Made by a program: the position numbers and the translations under genes. The notes under the pieces were generated by a model. The model was not told the DNA's origin. It saw only the letters and a list, made by a program, of their open reading frames with translations, and did no database searches. 21,915 bases of DNA from Bacteroidales bacterium (GTDB taxonomy: Bacteria; Bacteroidota; Bacteroidia; Bacteroidales; JAOZVK01): contig JAOZVK010000031.1 of NCBI GenBank assembly GCA_029938185.1, positions 1 through 21,915 on the forward strand, written 5' to 3'. Below are positions 14,540 through 21,886 of the stretch, one piece after another (positions within the stretch are counted from its first letter, which is position 1; each line of letters opens with the position of its first letter).

Positions 14540-15964
14540 ATGAAAAATTTTTTATGTTACATTATGCTACTAAGCTTTTTATCAGTAGCCTATACAAACT
14601 CTGCATTTTCGCAAGAAGATGAAGAAGGGTTTGATGTTAGTGACCCATTAAACTCGCAAAGTTCAATTGCTGCCGGATTGGGTTACACCAATATTGGTGG
14701 AGAAAACTTTATTGGAATGCGAATTCAACCAGAACTTGCACTTGGAAAACTTGGTTTTGGACTTGATGTTCCTATTATGTTTAATGTTAGTTCAGGAAAA
14801 TTAAGAACCGAAGAGTATAAAAATGGGGTTGGTGTTCTTAGAATGATTCGTTACCTTAGATGGGGAGTTAAAAAAAAGGATCCTGTTTATATTAGAGTTG
14901 GCGATATAAGTGGTTCATACTTAGGATATGGTATGCTAATGAACAATTATTCGAATGCTGTAAGTTTCGAAAAACGTAAAGTTGGTATAACATGGGATAT
15001 ATTGGTTAAAAATTTTATTGGTATCGAAGGTATTTATAGTGATTTAGATTTTTCATCACTTAATTTGCTTGGTATCAGACCATATATTAAACCATTCGGT
15101 ATGACTCGAATCCCAATATTAAAATCAATGGACATAGGTTTTTCATATGTTACCGATAAAGATAATACGGTTCTTGAAACTGAAGATGAGGATGGAGATA
15201 TCAAAAGAATTGAAAAACGTTATGTTAATGATGGTATAACAGCCTATGCAATTGATATGGGAGTAAAAATAATTAATACATCAATCTTACATCTTGCTTT
15301 TTATGCTCAATATGGAAACCTGAATGATATAGATTCAGATGCTTTAAAAACAAAAGTAAAAACAGAATATAATATTGAAAATTTTAAACCAGGTGATGGA
15401 TTTAGTGTTGGTTTTGATTTCAAACTTAAATTTTTGGGCGATGTACTAAGATTAGATGCCAGATTGGAAAGACTTTGGTATACAAATTATTTTACGCCTC
15501 AATTTTTTGACGCTAATTATGAAGCTGATAAAGATGGTAAAATATTATCCTTAGCTAATATTGAGAAAAAACAAGGTATTTACGGCTCATTAAGTTTTCA
15601 TGTAATAAATAAAATACGAATTACAGGAAATCTTATGCTACCTGATGAGGTGGGACTAAAATCTCCAGCTTCAGTTGGTTTAGAACTAGATGCTTCGAGA
15701 TTAATAGAAAAATTTGTTGTAAAAGGACAATACTTTAAAGGTGGTTTAACAGATTTGAGCGATGCTTTCAAATTTGATGAAAGATCTGTTGCTACTGTTA
15801 GAGTTGCATACAAAGTCAATAAATTTCTGGTTGCAGGTTTAGACTACCGTTGGACATGGTCTGTAATGGAAGATGGTGAATATAAAGCTGATAACTATAT
15901 TAGTCCATATATTGGATTTAGTTTCCCATTAAATTTTGGTAGTGGTGGCGATAGTCAAGATTAA
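14540..15964 (+). CDS. Exported protein, probable outer-membrane beta-barrel
   Basis: A 474-residue protein with signal peptide MKNFLCYIMLLSFLSVAYTN ending near SAFS-QEDEE. The mature part is rich in alternating polar and apolar strands ending in aromatic residues, for example LGYTNIGGENFIGMRIQPEL, HLAFYAQYGNLND, YISPYIGFSFPLNF. There are repeated glycine turns and no internal hydrophobic helix, which fits an outer-membrane barrel of 12 or more strands. A charged, acidic insert (TEDEDGDIKRIEKR, about residues 214-227) looks like an extracellular loop. No enzymatic motif is visible. It probably belongs to a lineage-specific Bacteroidota family; I do not recognise a named homologue. A long hairpin terminator follows 10 bp after the stop, so it is likely transcribed alone. 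Confidence 0.75.
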   Translation: MKNFLCYIMLLSFLSVAYTNSAFSQEDEEGFDVSDPLNSQSSIAAGLGYTNIGGENFIGMRIQPELALGKLGFGLDVPIMFNVSSGKLRTEEYKNGVGVLRMIRYLRWGVKKKDPVYIRVGDISGSYLGYGMLMNNYSNAVSFEKRKVGITWDILVKNFIGIEGIYSDLDFSSLNLLGIRPYIKPFGMTRIPILKSMDIGFSYVTDKDNTVLETEDEDGDIKRIEKRYVNDGITAYAIDMGVKIINTSILHLAFYAQYGNLNDIDSDALKTKVKTEYNIENFKPGDGFSVGFDFKLKFLGDVLRLDARLERLWYTNYFTPQFFDANYEADKDGKILSLANIEKKQGIYGSLSFHVINKIRITGNLMLPDEVGLKSPASVGLELDASRLIEKFVVKGQYFKGGLTDLSDAFKFDERSVATVRVAYKVNKFLVAGLDYRWTWSVMEDGEYKADNYISPYIGFSFPLNFGSGGDSQD

Positions 15965-15973
15965 TTAAATATA

Positions 15974-16010
15974 AAAAGTTAGAAAGTTAAATTTTAACTT
16001 TCTAACTTTT
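15974..16010. terminator. Long hairpin terminator between convergent genes
   Basis: AAAAGTTAGAAAGTTAA (15974-15990) and TTAACTTTCTAACTTTT (15994-16010) form a perfect 17-bp stem with a 3-nt loop. It ends in T on one strand and begins with A on the other, so it can serve both the barrel gene and the minus-strand XRE gene. Confidence 0.75.
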
Positions 16011-16013
16011 ATA

Positions 16014-16117
16014 TAAATACTTTATCAATAGTTTTTCAATATTCATATATTGTTAATTTGCATATCGTCAGAATATTAATAGAATGCGTAAGCAACATTA
16101 AACAGGTCGAAGACCTT
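16014..16117 (+). repeat. Full 104-bp gene-bracketing repeat at the stop of the XRE gene
   Basis: From TAAATACTTTATCAATAG to GCGTAAGCAACATTAAACAG and then GTCGAAGACCTT. Read on the XRE strand, its hairpin starts exactly at the stop: TAA-GGTCTTCGACC. This is the same join as after the carboxylase beta gene. Confidence 0.8.
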
Positions 16118-16334
16118 ACTTTTCAATATCTTCTTCTTCAAAATCTTCAAGTTCAAAAATATCTTCAGGAGATGCATTAAAAAATTCTGCTATTCTTAGT
16201 GCTAAAACTGTTGATGGTGTATACTTACCTGTTTCTATTGAGTGAATTGTTTGTCTTGAAACACTTAGTGCTTTTGCTAACTCTGCCTGTGTTATTCTAA
16301 GTTTCGCTCGTTCAACCCTAATTGTATTTGTCAT
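16116..16334 (-). CDS. Small XRE-family (Cro/CI-type) transcriptional regulator
   Basis: 72 residues, essentially one helix-turn-helix domain. RITQAELAKALSVSRQTIHS (13-32) is the HTH, and IETGKYTPSTVLALRIAEFF (33-52) completes the five-helix HTH_3 fold. NASPEDIFELE is the usual end for single-domain relatives of the YozG type. The C-terminus is acidic (EDFEEEDIEK). It would bind DNA as a dimer; its target is unknown. It is alone, divergent from the GHL10 gene, and two palindromes in the shared upstream region (16483-16513 and 16517-16539) are possible operators. The gene is enclosed by inverted copies of the dispersed repeat at 16014-16117 and from 16348, an arrangement like a cassette. Confidence 0.9.
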   Translation of the reverse strand: MTNTIRVERAKLRITQAELAKALSVSRQTIHSIETGKYTPSTVLALRIAEFFNASPEDIFELEDFEEEDIEK

Positions 16335-16347
16335 AATTATATATTTT

Positions 16348-16445
16348 AAGGTCTTTGACCTATTTAATGTGGCTTACGTAATTATACTGTTTATCAGACG
16401 TAAGCAAACTTTTAGCTATTCACTTTTAACTGTTCACTTACTTAC
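16348..16445 (-). repeat. Gene-bracketing repeat upstream of the XRE gene
   Basis: AAGGTCTTTGACCTATTTAA then TGTGGCTTACGTA. The stem is AGGTC-TTT-GACCT, ending 13 nt before the XRE ATG (at 16334). The left part continues through CAGACGTAAGCAAAC to ACTGTTCACTTACTTA, an approximate match to the far end of the 104-bp unit. Confidence 0.7.
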
Positions 16446-16482
16446 TATCTTTATGTAAATAAACTTCAAGTGCCTTTACTAT

Positions 16483-16539
16483 TACCTTAACTTTGTTATT
16501 ATATGTTAAGGTACGCAAACTATATGGCAAATATAGTTT
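16483..16539. promoter_or_regulatory. Divergent promoter/operator region between XRE and GHL10 genes
   Basis: Two adjacent palindromes. TACCTTAAC (16483-16491) pairs with GTTAAGGTA (16505-16513), and AAACTATAT (16517-16525) pairs with ATATAGTTT (16531-16539). On the minus strand TATATTTG (16535-16528) with TTG 20 bp upstream (16558-16556) forms a good promoter for the XRE gene, overlapped by the second palindrome. On the plus strand TAACTTTG (16488-16495) overlaps the first palindrome. Autoregulation by the XRE protein is an inference. Confidence 0.5.
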
Positions 16540-16591
16540 ACTTTTTGTTATCTAACAATTTTATTTATTTTTTTTGTAAAAACAATTATAG

Positions 16592-16599
16592 TAATTTTG
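16592..16599 (+). promoter_or_regulatory. Candidate -7 box for the GHL10 gene
   Basis: TAATTTTG fits TAnnTTTG, with TTTG at 16573-16576, but the 15-bp gap is shorter than usual. It lies 63 bp before the ATG. Confidence 0.4.
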
Positions 16600-16662
16600 T
16601 ATTCTGAATTTACATATTTTAATAATTAATTATATTTTGAAAGTAAACAATTTACAAAAAAT

Positions 16663-18240
16663 ATGAAAACAAAACCATTTTTTATTTTTCTAATAATATT
16701 AATAGTCAATTTTACTACTAAATCGCAACAAATAGAAGAGATGCGAGGTGTATGGATAACAACAGCATATAATATAGATTGGCCTTCAACAGCTTATCTA
16801 AGTTCTGCTCAACAAAAAGCCGAATTTATAAAACTACTTGATTTTTATACAAAAAATGGAATAAATGCAGTATTTCTACAAGTAAGACCTGCTGCCGATG
16901 CTTTTTATAAATCTACATATGAACCTTGGTCACAGTGGCTTACAGGCACACAAGGCAAAGCACCTAATCCATATTATGACCCACTTAGCTTTATGGTTGC
17001 CGAGTGTCATAAACGAGATATCGAATTTCATGCATGGTTTAATCCATATCGGGCAGTAGCGAATACAAATAGAACTATTCCTGTAGCAAATCATATAACA
17101 AATCTAAAACCTGATTGGTTTATTAAATATGGAAATCGAAAATATTTTGACCCTGGTGTTCCAGATGTTCGTGATTATGTAACAAAAGTAATAATGGATG
17201 TTGTACGCAGATATGATATTGATGGAGTACACTTTGATGATTATTTTTATCCACAAAAAAAAGATGGTGTTGATTTTCCAGATAATCACACATTTATAAA
17301 ATATAATAGTGATTTTTCTATAAAGAAAGCAGATTGGAGAAGAGATAATGTAAACTCTCTAATACAAATGGTTGGCGATAGTATAAACGCAGTGAAACCA
17401 CAAGTGAAATTTGGAATAAGTCCGGGTGGAATATGGCGAAACAAAGGATGGGACATAAAAGGGTCAAATACCAGAGGATTATCAAGTTATGATGATTTAT
17501 TTGCTGATGTTATAACATGGCTCGAAAATGGCTGGATTGATTATGTTACCCCTCAAATATATTGGTATATTGGGTTTAAAATTGCTGATTACAAACACCT
17601 TGTAAATTGGTGGAGTAAAAACACATTCGGAAGACATCTATATATAGGTATTGGTGTACACAGAATAAACAGCTCGGAAAGGTGGAAAAATCCATCAGAG
17701 ATACCAAATCAAATAAGACTAAACAGAAAAACACCAAATGTATTGGGTAGTGTGTTTTTTAACTCATCGTCATTGTACAAAAATAAAAATGGATTTGTTG
17801 ATTCATTGAATAATGATTTATTTAAATTTTCAGCATCCGTTCCCAAAATGCCTTGGAAAGAAGAGTTAATAGCTATTGTAGAACATAAAGATACAAATAT
17901 AATAAATGTCGTTACAGAAACTCCTATTCCATTGGCTCCAATTGAGTTTGAGAAAAAACGTTTTAGAAGAGAAGTATTATTAAGTTGGAATATGGACAAG
18001 TCTCAAAAACATTTTTTATCCGATACTGCAAGTTATTATAGAATTTATCGTTTCAAAGGAACAACAGTTGGTGAACTTAATCCTGCAAACATTTATGCTA
18101 CAACTAAAAAAAATCATTTTTTGATAACAAGACGATTTGCTTTTTTTAGAAAGAAATTTACATTTGTAGTTGCTGCTATAAATAGAAACAATAAAGCTGG
18201 CAAAGTAAGTAATCAACTTATAGTTAAAATGAAAAGATAA
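16663..18240 (+). CDS. Secreted GHL10 (DUF187, YngK-like) glycoside hydrolase-like protein
   Basis: A 525-residue exported protein with signal peptide MKTKPFFIFLIILIVNFTT. The catalytic-type domain (about 25-395) is a TIM barrel of the GHL10 family. It opens with MRGVWITTAYNIDWPS (27-42) and contains AVFLQVRPAADAFYKS (69-84), FHAWFNPYRAV (122-132), DIDGVHFDDYFYP (185-197), KFGISPGGIWRN (249-260) and WIDYVTPQIYW (291-301). These are the conserved blocks of the family, and the acidic residues in VHFDDY are candidates for catalysis. The C-terminal part (about 430-525), with LLSWN, YYRIYRF and FTFVVAAINRNNKAG, resembles a fibronectin type III module. Relatives act on cell-wall or other glycans; the substrate here is unknown. 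The stop abuts a worn copy of the gene-end repeat. Confidence 0.88.
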   Translation: MKTKPFFIFLIILIVNFTTKSQQIEEMRGVWITTAYNIDWPSTAYLSSAQQKAEFIKLLDFYTKNGINAVFLQVRPAADAFYKSTYEPWSQWLTGTQGKAPNPYYDPLSFMVAECHKRDIEFHAWFNPYRAVANTNRTIPVANHITNLKPDWFIKYGNRKYFDPGVPDVRDYVTKVIMDVVRRYDIDGVHFDDYFYPQKKDGVDFPDNHTFIKYNSDFSIKKADWRRDNVNSLIQMVGDSINAVKPQVKFGISPGGIWRNKGWDIKGSNTRGLSSYDDLFADVITWLENGWIDYVTPQIYWYIGFKIADYKHLVNWWSKNTFGRHLYIGIGVHRINSSERWKNPSEIPNQIRLNRKTPNVLGSVFFNSSSLYKNKNGFVDSLNNDLFKFSASVPKMPWKEELIAIVEHKDTNIINVVTETPIPLAPIEFEKKRFRREVLLSWNMDKSQKHFLSDTASYYRIYRFKGTTVGELNPANIYATTKKNHFLITRRFAFFRKKFTFVVAAINRNNKAGKVSNQLIVKMKR

Positions 18241-18263
18241 TGTCTTTGATCTATTTATTACTG
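18239..18263 (-). repeat. Worn gene-end repeat after the GHL10 gene
   Basis: AATGTCTTTGATCTATTTAT starts in the TAA stop. It resembles AAGGTCTTTGACCTATTTAA with the stem partly lost. Confidence 0.5.
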
Positions 18264-18291
18264 TTAGATATTTAGCCGTAGTCTTCAGTTC

Positions 18292-18352
18292 TCAGTCTTC
18301 AGCTTTTTTAATACGCCTTTCTCTTGCGTAAGCTGCAATGGCTGATGACTGA
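18292..18352. repeat. Imperfect inverted repeat in the spacer before the nuclease gene
   Basis: TCAGTCTTCAGC (18292-18303) and GCTGATGACTGA (18341-18352) pair with one mismatch in 12. Inside is another GCGTAAGC core. A heptamer-like CAGTTCTCAGTCTTCAG run adjoins it. Together with the motif at 18408-18450 and the full repeat at 18450-18550, it fills the spacer 18241-18563. Confidence 0.45.
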
Positions 18353-18449
18353 ATATATGAAAGAGGTACTGATATAGCATAAAAATTTTGTTTTTTATAT
18401 TATGCTGTTTATAAGGCGTAAGCAAAATTGTTCATTGTCCATTACTTAA

Positions 18450-18550
18450 TAAGTAGTCTTACAATAGTTTCTCGATTTTATTTTCATACAATTTGTAGTT
18501 ATATAATCTTCAAAAAACGCGTAAGCCACATTAAATATGTCGAAGACATT
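18450..18550 (+). repeat. Full copy of the gene-bracketing repeat before the nuclease gene
   Basis: 101 bp from TAAGTAGTCTTACAATAG to ACGCGTAAGCCACATTAAAT and then ATGTCGAAGACATT. The stem ATGTC-GAA-GACAT carries a paired change relative to AGGTC/GACCT. It ends 13 nt before ATG 18564. Confidence 0.8.
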
Positions 18551-18563
18551 AAATTTTAAACAA

Positions 18564-21464
18564 ATGAAAAATATAATAAACCCATTTCTTTATGAAGTTG
18601 CCGAAATATTTATTAATAGATATGGTACAAATCAAAAAGGTATTTGTTTTGTTTTTCCTAACAAAAGATCCGGTGATTTTTTTAGAAAATATTATAGCGA
18701 AATACATAATAAATCGACTTGGTCTCCAAGTATTTATACTATTAATTCATTAGCAAAAAAACTTACAAACCTAAAAATCCCTCATAAACTTAATTTAATT
18801 TTTGATTTACATGCAGTTATCAAAACAATAAAAGGTTTTGGTGAATATGATTTTGATAAATTTTATTCTTTAGGTGAATTGATTTTGTCGGATTTAAACG
18901 AAATTGATTCGTATCTTGTTGATGTTGAAAAGGTATTTAGCGATATTAAAGATATTTATGAAATAGATGGAAAATATCAGTTTTTGACTGAAGAGCAAAA
19001 AGAGATATTAAAATCATATTGGAGTAATTTTATAAAAGAAAAACAAAGTAACGAAATAAATAAGTATTTGAAAATATGGAAAATTTTTCCAACTGTATAT
19101 AAAAGGTATAGAGAAAAACTATTAAATAAAAATTTTGCATACGAGGGTTTAATTTATAGAGTTTTGAGCGAAAAAATAGAAGCTAAACAAATAAACCATC
19201 ATAATTTTAACAAGTTTGTTTTCATAGGTTTTAATGCTTTAAATAAAGCTCAGGAAAAATTATTCGAGTATTTTAAACAATCGAATATTGCTGAATTTTA
19301 CTGGAATGTTGATAATTATTATTTAAACGACAAAAAACAAGAAGCTGGTTTTTTCATGAGAAAAAATATTATAAATTTTCCTCAAAAGCAGAAATTTTTT
19401 CAATCAAATTTCGAAAAAGAAAAAAATATTGATTTGATTGGTGTTCCTTTAGAAGTAGGTCAGGCAAAATCAATAACTACGATATTAGAAAATCTTGCAA
19501 ACACACACTCATACAAAAATATAGAAAAAAATACAGCTATAATATTAGCCGACGAACATCTATTGTACCCTGTACTGCATTCAATTCCCAAAGACATTAA
19601 TTTAATAAATGTTACAATGGGCTATCCGTTAAGCGATACTCAATTGTATATACTTTTGAATCTTTATGTTGGTCTTCAGGAATCAATACAAATACAAAAA
19701 AATAGTAATAAAAACTATTATTACAAAACTGTTATTTCAATACTTCAACATTCATATATACAGACTAATATCAAAGATGTTTCGCAATCGGTAATAGCAG
19801 TGCTTGAAAGTGAAAATCAAGCTTATATAAATTACAAAAAACTACTTGTACACGAAAATACAATATTAGAACTATTATTTAGTCCAATTAGTGATAACAA
19901 TGGTATAGAGTTACTTGGACAAATATTGAATATACTTTTTTATTTATTTTCTAATAAACAAGAAGAAAATAGTATCGACGATGAATATATATATCAGGCA
20001 TATATAAAAATAAAAGGGTTAAAAGAAATATTTGAACAAAAAAAAGAATCTTTTGGGATAAAAATAACTTCCAAAATATTAAAACAGTTGCTTAAAGAAA
20101 CACGCATACCTTTTACGAGCGAAAAAGTGGAGGGTATACAAATTATGGGTATAATGGAGTCTCGAAATATTGATTTTGAGAATGTTATAATACTTGGACT
20201 TAACGAAGGTGTTTTTCCAAGTCAAGCAAGTCGTCCATCTCTACTTACCGAAAACCTAAGGCATGTTTTTGACCTACCTTTAATAAAACATCAGGATTCT
20301 ATTTTTTCATACTTATTTTATTCGGTTTTGCAGAGAGCTGAAAATGTTTTTTTCTTATATAATAATATCACAGGGTATAATAATAGTAGAGAAATTAGTA
20401 GATTTGTTCAACAAATTATATATGAATCTAAGCTCAAAATAAATCACTTACAACTAAAACAAAACCTATTTCCAGAAATAAATAATAAAATAATTGTATA
20501 TAAAAACGAAGAAATATTAAACAAGCTAAAACGCTATTTCTCGAAAGGACAATTTGCTGAAAAAAGAATGTCGGTATCAGCAATTAACACTTATATAGAC
20601 TGTAAACTGAAATTTTATTTTAGATATATAGCAGAAATATATGAAGAGAAAAAAATTGAAGAAGAAATAAGCTCCGTTTCATTTGGTTCGATTCTACATT
20701 TGGTTATTGAGTCGATTTATAAAGATTTTGTAAAAACGAACAACAGCAAAACAATATTAAGTGAAAATTTTGATGCTTTCTATGATAAAATAGATAAACA
20801 TATTGATTTATCCTTTAAAAAACACTATAACATACCCTTTGATGATATTTATGAATATAGAGGAAGTCAAATTATTATTCGTGAAGTTATTAAGAGTCAT
20901 ACAATAAACATATTAAATATAGATAAAAAATATGCTCCTTTTGAGCTTACAAGTATTGAATCGAGATTTAATAACACATCAGTAAAAATAAATATTGATG
21001 ATGAAAAACATGATTTTGCATTAATTGCTGTTATTGACCGAATTGATAAAAAAAATGGAATATACCGTATTATTGATTACAAAACCGGTAGTGTTGATAA
21101 AAATTTCTCAGATGTGCCAAGTTTGTTTGTAAGAGGCTTTAAAAAAACTAAGCCAATAATGCAATTATTTTTTTATTCTCTTGTTATTTTAGATAATTTC
21201 AAATATTTACATGAGAAAATAATTCCTGGAATATATGATGTTAGAAGCATGAAAAAAGATAGTTTTGATGCAAATATTTATTTAAAAGATAGAAAATCGA
21301 AAACAAAATTAGACCAGAATCTTTTTTCTCAATTATTAATAGAATATAAAAATGAATTAACAAATATTATTGAAACACTATTTGATAAAGATATACCATA
21401 CGAACAAACAAGTAATGAACAAATTTGTAAATATTGTAGCTATAATACTATTTGCAAAAAATAG
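18564..21464 (+). CDS. AddB-like PD-(D/E)XK nuclease of the Bacteroidota type
   Basis: 966 residues from ATG 18564. An in-frame ATG at 18537 lies inside the repeat hairpin and is less likely. The protein resembles the AddB/RexB subunit of the double-strand-break resection enzyme AddAB. Its N-terminus, GICFVFPNKRSGDFFRKYY, replaces a Walker A, so the helicase-like part is probably inactive. The middle has QIMGIMESRNIDFENVIILG and NEGVFPSQASRPSLL, the family's helicase-remnant motifs. The C-terminal nuclease has FGSILHLVIESIY, then AVIDRIDKKNG and RIIDYKTGSVD with the D-x-K active site. Counting from 18537, the cysteine in YIDCKLKF is C689, and C964, C967 and C973 give CxxCx5C, the pattern of a 4Fe-4S cluster. 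AddA is not in the window. It is the only gene here with a TAG stop. Confidence 0.87.
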   Translation: MKNIINPFLYEVAEIFINRYGTNQKGICFVFPNKRSGDFFRKYYSEIHNKSTWSPSIYTINSLAKKLTNLKIPHKLNLIFDLHAVIKTIKGFGEYDFDKFYSLGELILSDLNEIDSYLVDVEKVFSDIKDIYEIDGKYQFLTEEQKEILKSYWSNFIKEKQSNEINKYLKIWKIFPTVYKRYREKLLNKNFAYEGLIYRVLSEKIEAKQINHHNFNKFVFIGFNALNKAQEKLFEYFKQSNIAEFYWNVDNYYLNDKKQEAGFFMRKNIINFPQKQKFFQSNFEKEKNIDLIGVPLEVGQAKSITTILENLANTHSYKNIEKNTAIILADEHLLYPVLHSIPKDINLINVTMGYPLSDTQLYILLNLYVGLQESIQIQKNSNKNYYYKTVISILQHSYIQTNIKDVSQSVIAVLESENQAYINYKKLLVHENTILELLFSPISDNNGIELLGQILNILFYLFSNKQEENSIDDEYIYQAYIKIKGLKEIFEQKKESFGIKITSKILKQLLKETRIPFTSEKVEGIQIMGIMESRNIDFENVIILGLNEGVFPSQASRPSLLTENLRHVFDLPLIKHQDSIFSYLFYSVLQRAENVFFLYNNITGYNNSREISRFVQQIIYESKLKINHLQLKQNLFPEINNKIIVYKNEEILNKLKRYFSKGQFAEKRMSVSAINTYIDCKLKFYFRYIAEIYEEKKIEEEISSVSFGSILHLVIESIYKDFVKTNNSKTILSENFDAFYDKIDKHIDLSFKKHYNIPFDDIYEYRGSQIIIREVIKSHTINILNIDKKYAPFELTSIESRFNNTSVKINIDDEKHDFALIAVIDRIDKKNGIYRIIDYKTGSVDKNFSDVPSLFVRGFKKTKPIMQLFFYSLVILDNFKYLHEKIIPGIYDVRSMKKDSFDANIYLKDRKSKTKLDQNLFSQLLIEYKNELTNIIETLFDKDIPYEQTSNEQICKYCSYNTICKK

Positions 21465-21499
21465 CGACCTGTGTAATCAAAACATGATTAAGCTACCAT

Positions 21500-21710
21500 T
21501 TAAAATTTTATCTCGCCGTTCTCTATCCAATTTTTTGTTTCGTTATTTTTTTTGTTGCAGTTAAAACTCCAAGTGAATTAGAACCTGTTTTTGACCACAA
21601 CATACCATTTTTTTTCTGTCGATTAGCAATAAGCAAATCGTTTTCTTTTTCCGCATTGTTACTTGAATTTCTTAAATTTATTTTTTTTCTCAATGCGTAA
21701 TTTGGGATAC
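21500..21710 (-). pseudogene. Decayed 3' fragment of an ORF, possibly a transposase C-terminus
   Basis: On the minus strand a frame reads NYALRKKINLRNSSNN, then LLIANRQKKNGMLWSKTGSN and SLGVLTATKKITKQKIG, and stops. The reading continues in another frame as NWIENGEIKF and TAA (21500-21502). One frameshift in the A-rich run near 21530-21555 joins the two parts. There is no start: its upstream edge meets the repeat copy at 21711. The RQKxxGMxWSxxGS...L string reminds me of C-termini of some transposase-like proteins, but I cannot name the family. Confidence 0.45.
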
Positions 21711-21814
21711 AAGGTCTTCGACCTATTTAATGTGGCTTACGCATTAGTACAAGTACAATCTAATCTGCAAGTTATGAATATGTAAATGTTGATAAACTTT
21801 TGTAACAGTACTTA
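21711..21814 (-). repeat. Full 104-bp gene-bracketing repeat, best-preserved copy
   Basis: AAGGTCTTCGACCTATTTAA, then TGTGGCTTACGCATTAGTAC, ending in CTTTTGTAACAGTACTTA. It is the inverse of the copy at 3473-3576, the same length and about 85% identical by hand. It adjoins the truncated edge of the decayed ORF. Confidence 0.85.
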
Positions 21815-21851
21815 ATTCGTCACTTCCTAATCTGTTTCCATTATTTTCTCT

Positions 21852-21886
21852 ATTTCTGTTATACTAATTTTCAGTATAACAGAAAT
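21852..21886. terminator. Strong hairpin near the right edge
   Basis: ATTTCTGTTATACT and AGTATAACAGAAAT form a perfect 14-bp stem with loop AATTTTC. A T-rich stretch follows after a few bases. It may be a terminator for a transcript on either strand; the gene it would serve is outside the window. Confidence 0.5.

Noticed and set aside
16083..16380. Integron gene cassette with attC-like site
   Set aside because: No integrase is present and the repeat lacks the paired R and L box pattern of attC; the hairpin arms are only about 5 bp.
18537..18563. ATG at 18537 as start of the nuclease gene
   Set aside because: It lies inside the repeat hairpin and would add nine repeat-encoded residues; ATG 18564 keeps the 13-nt spacing seen at other genes.
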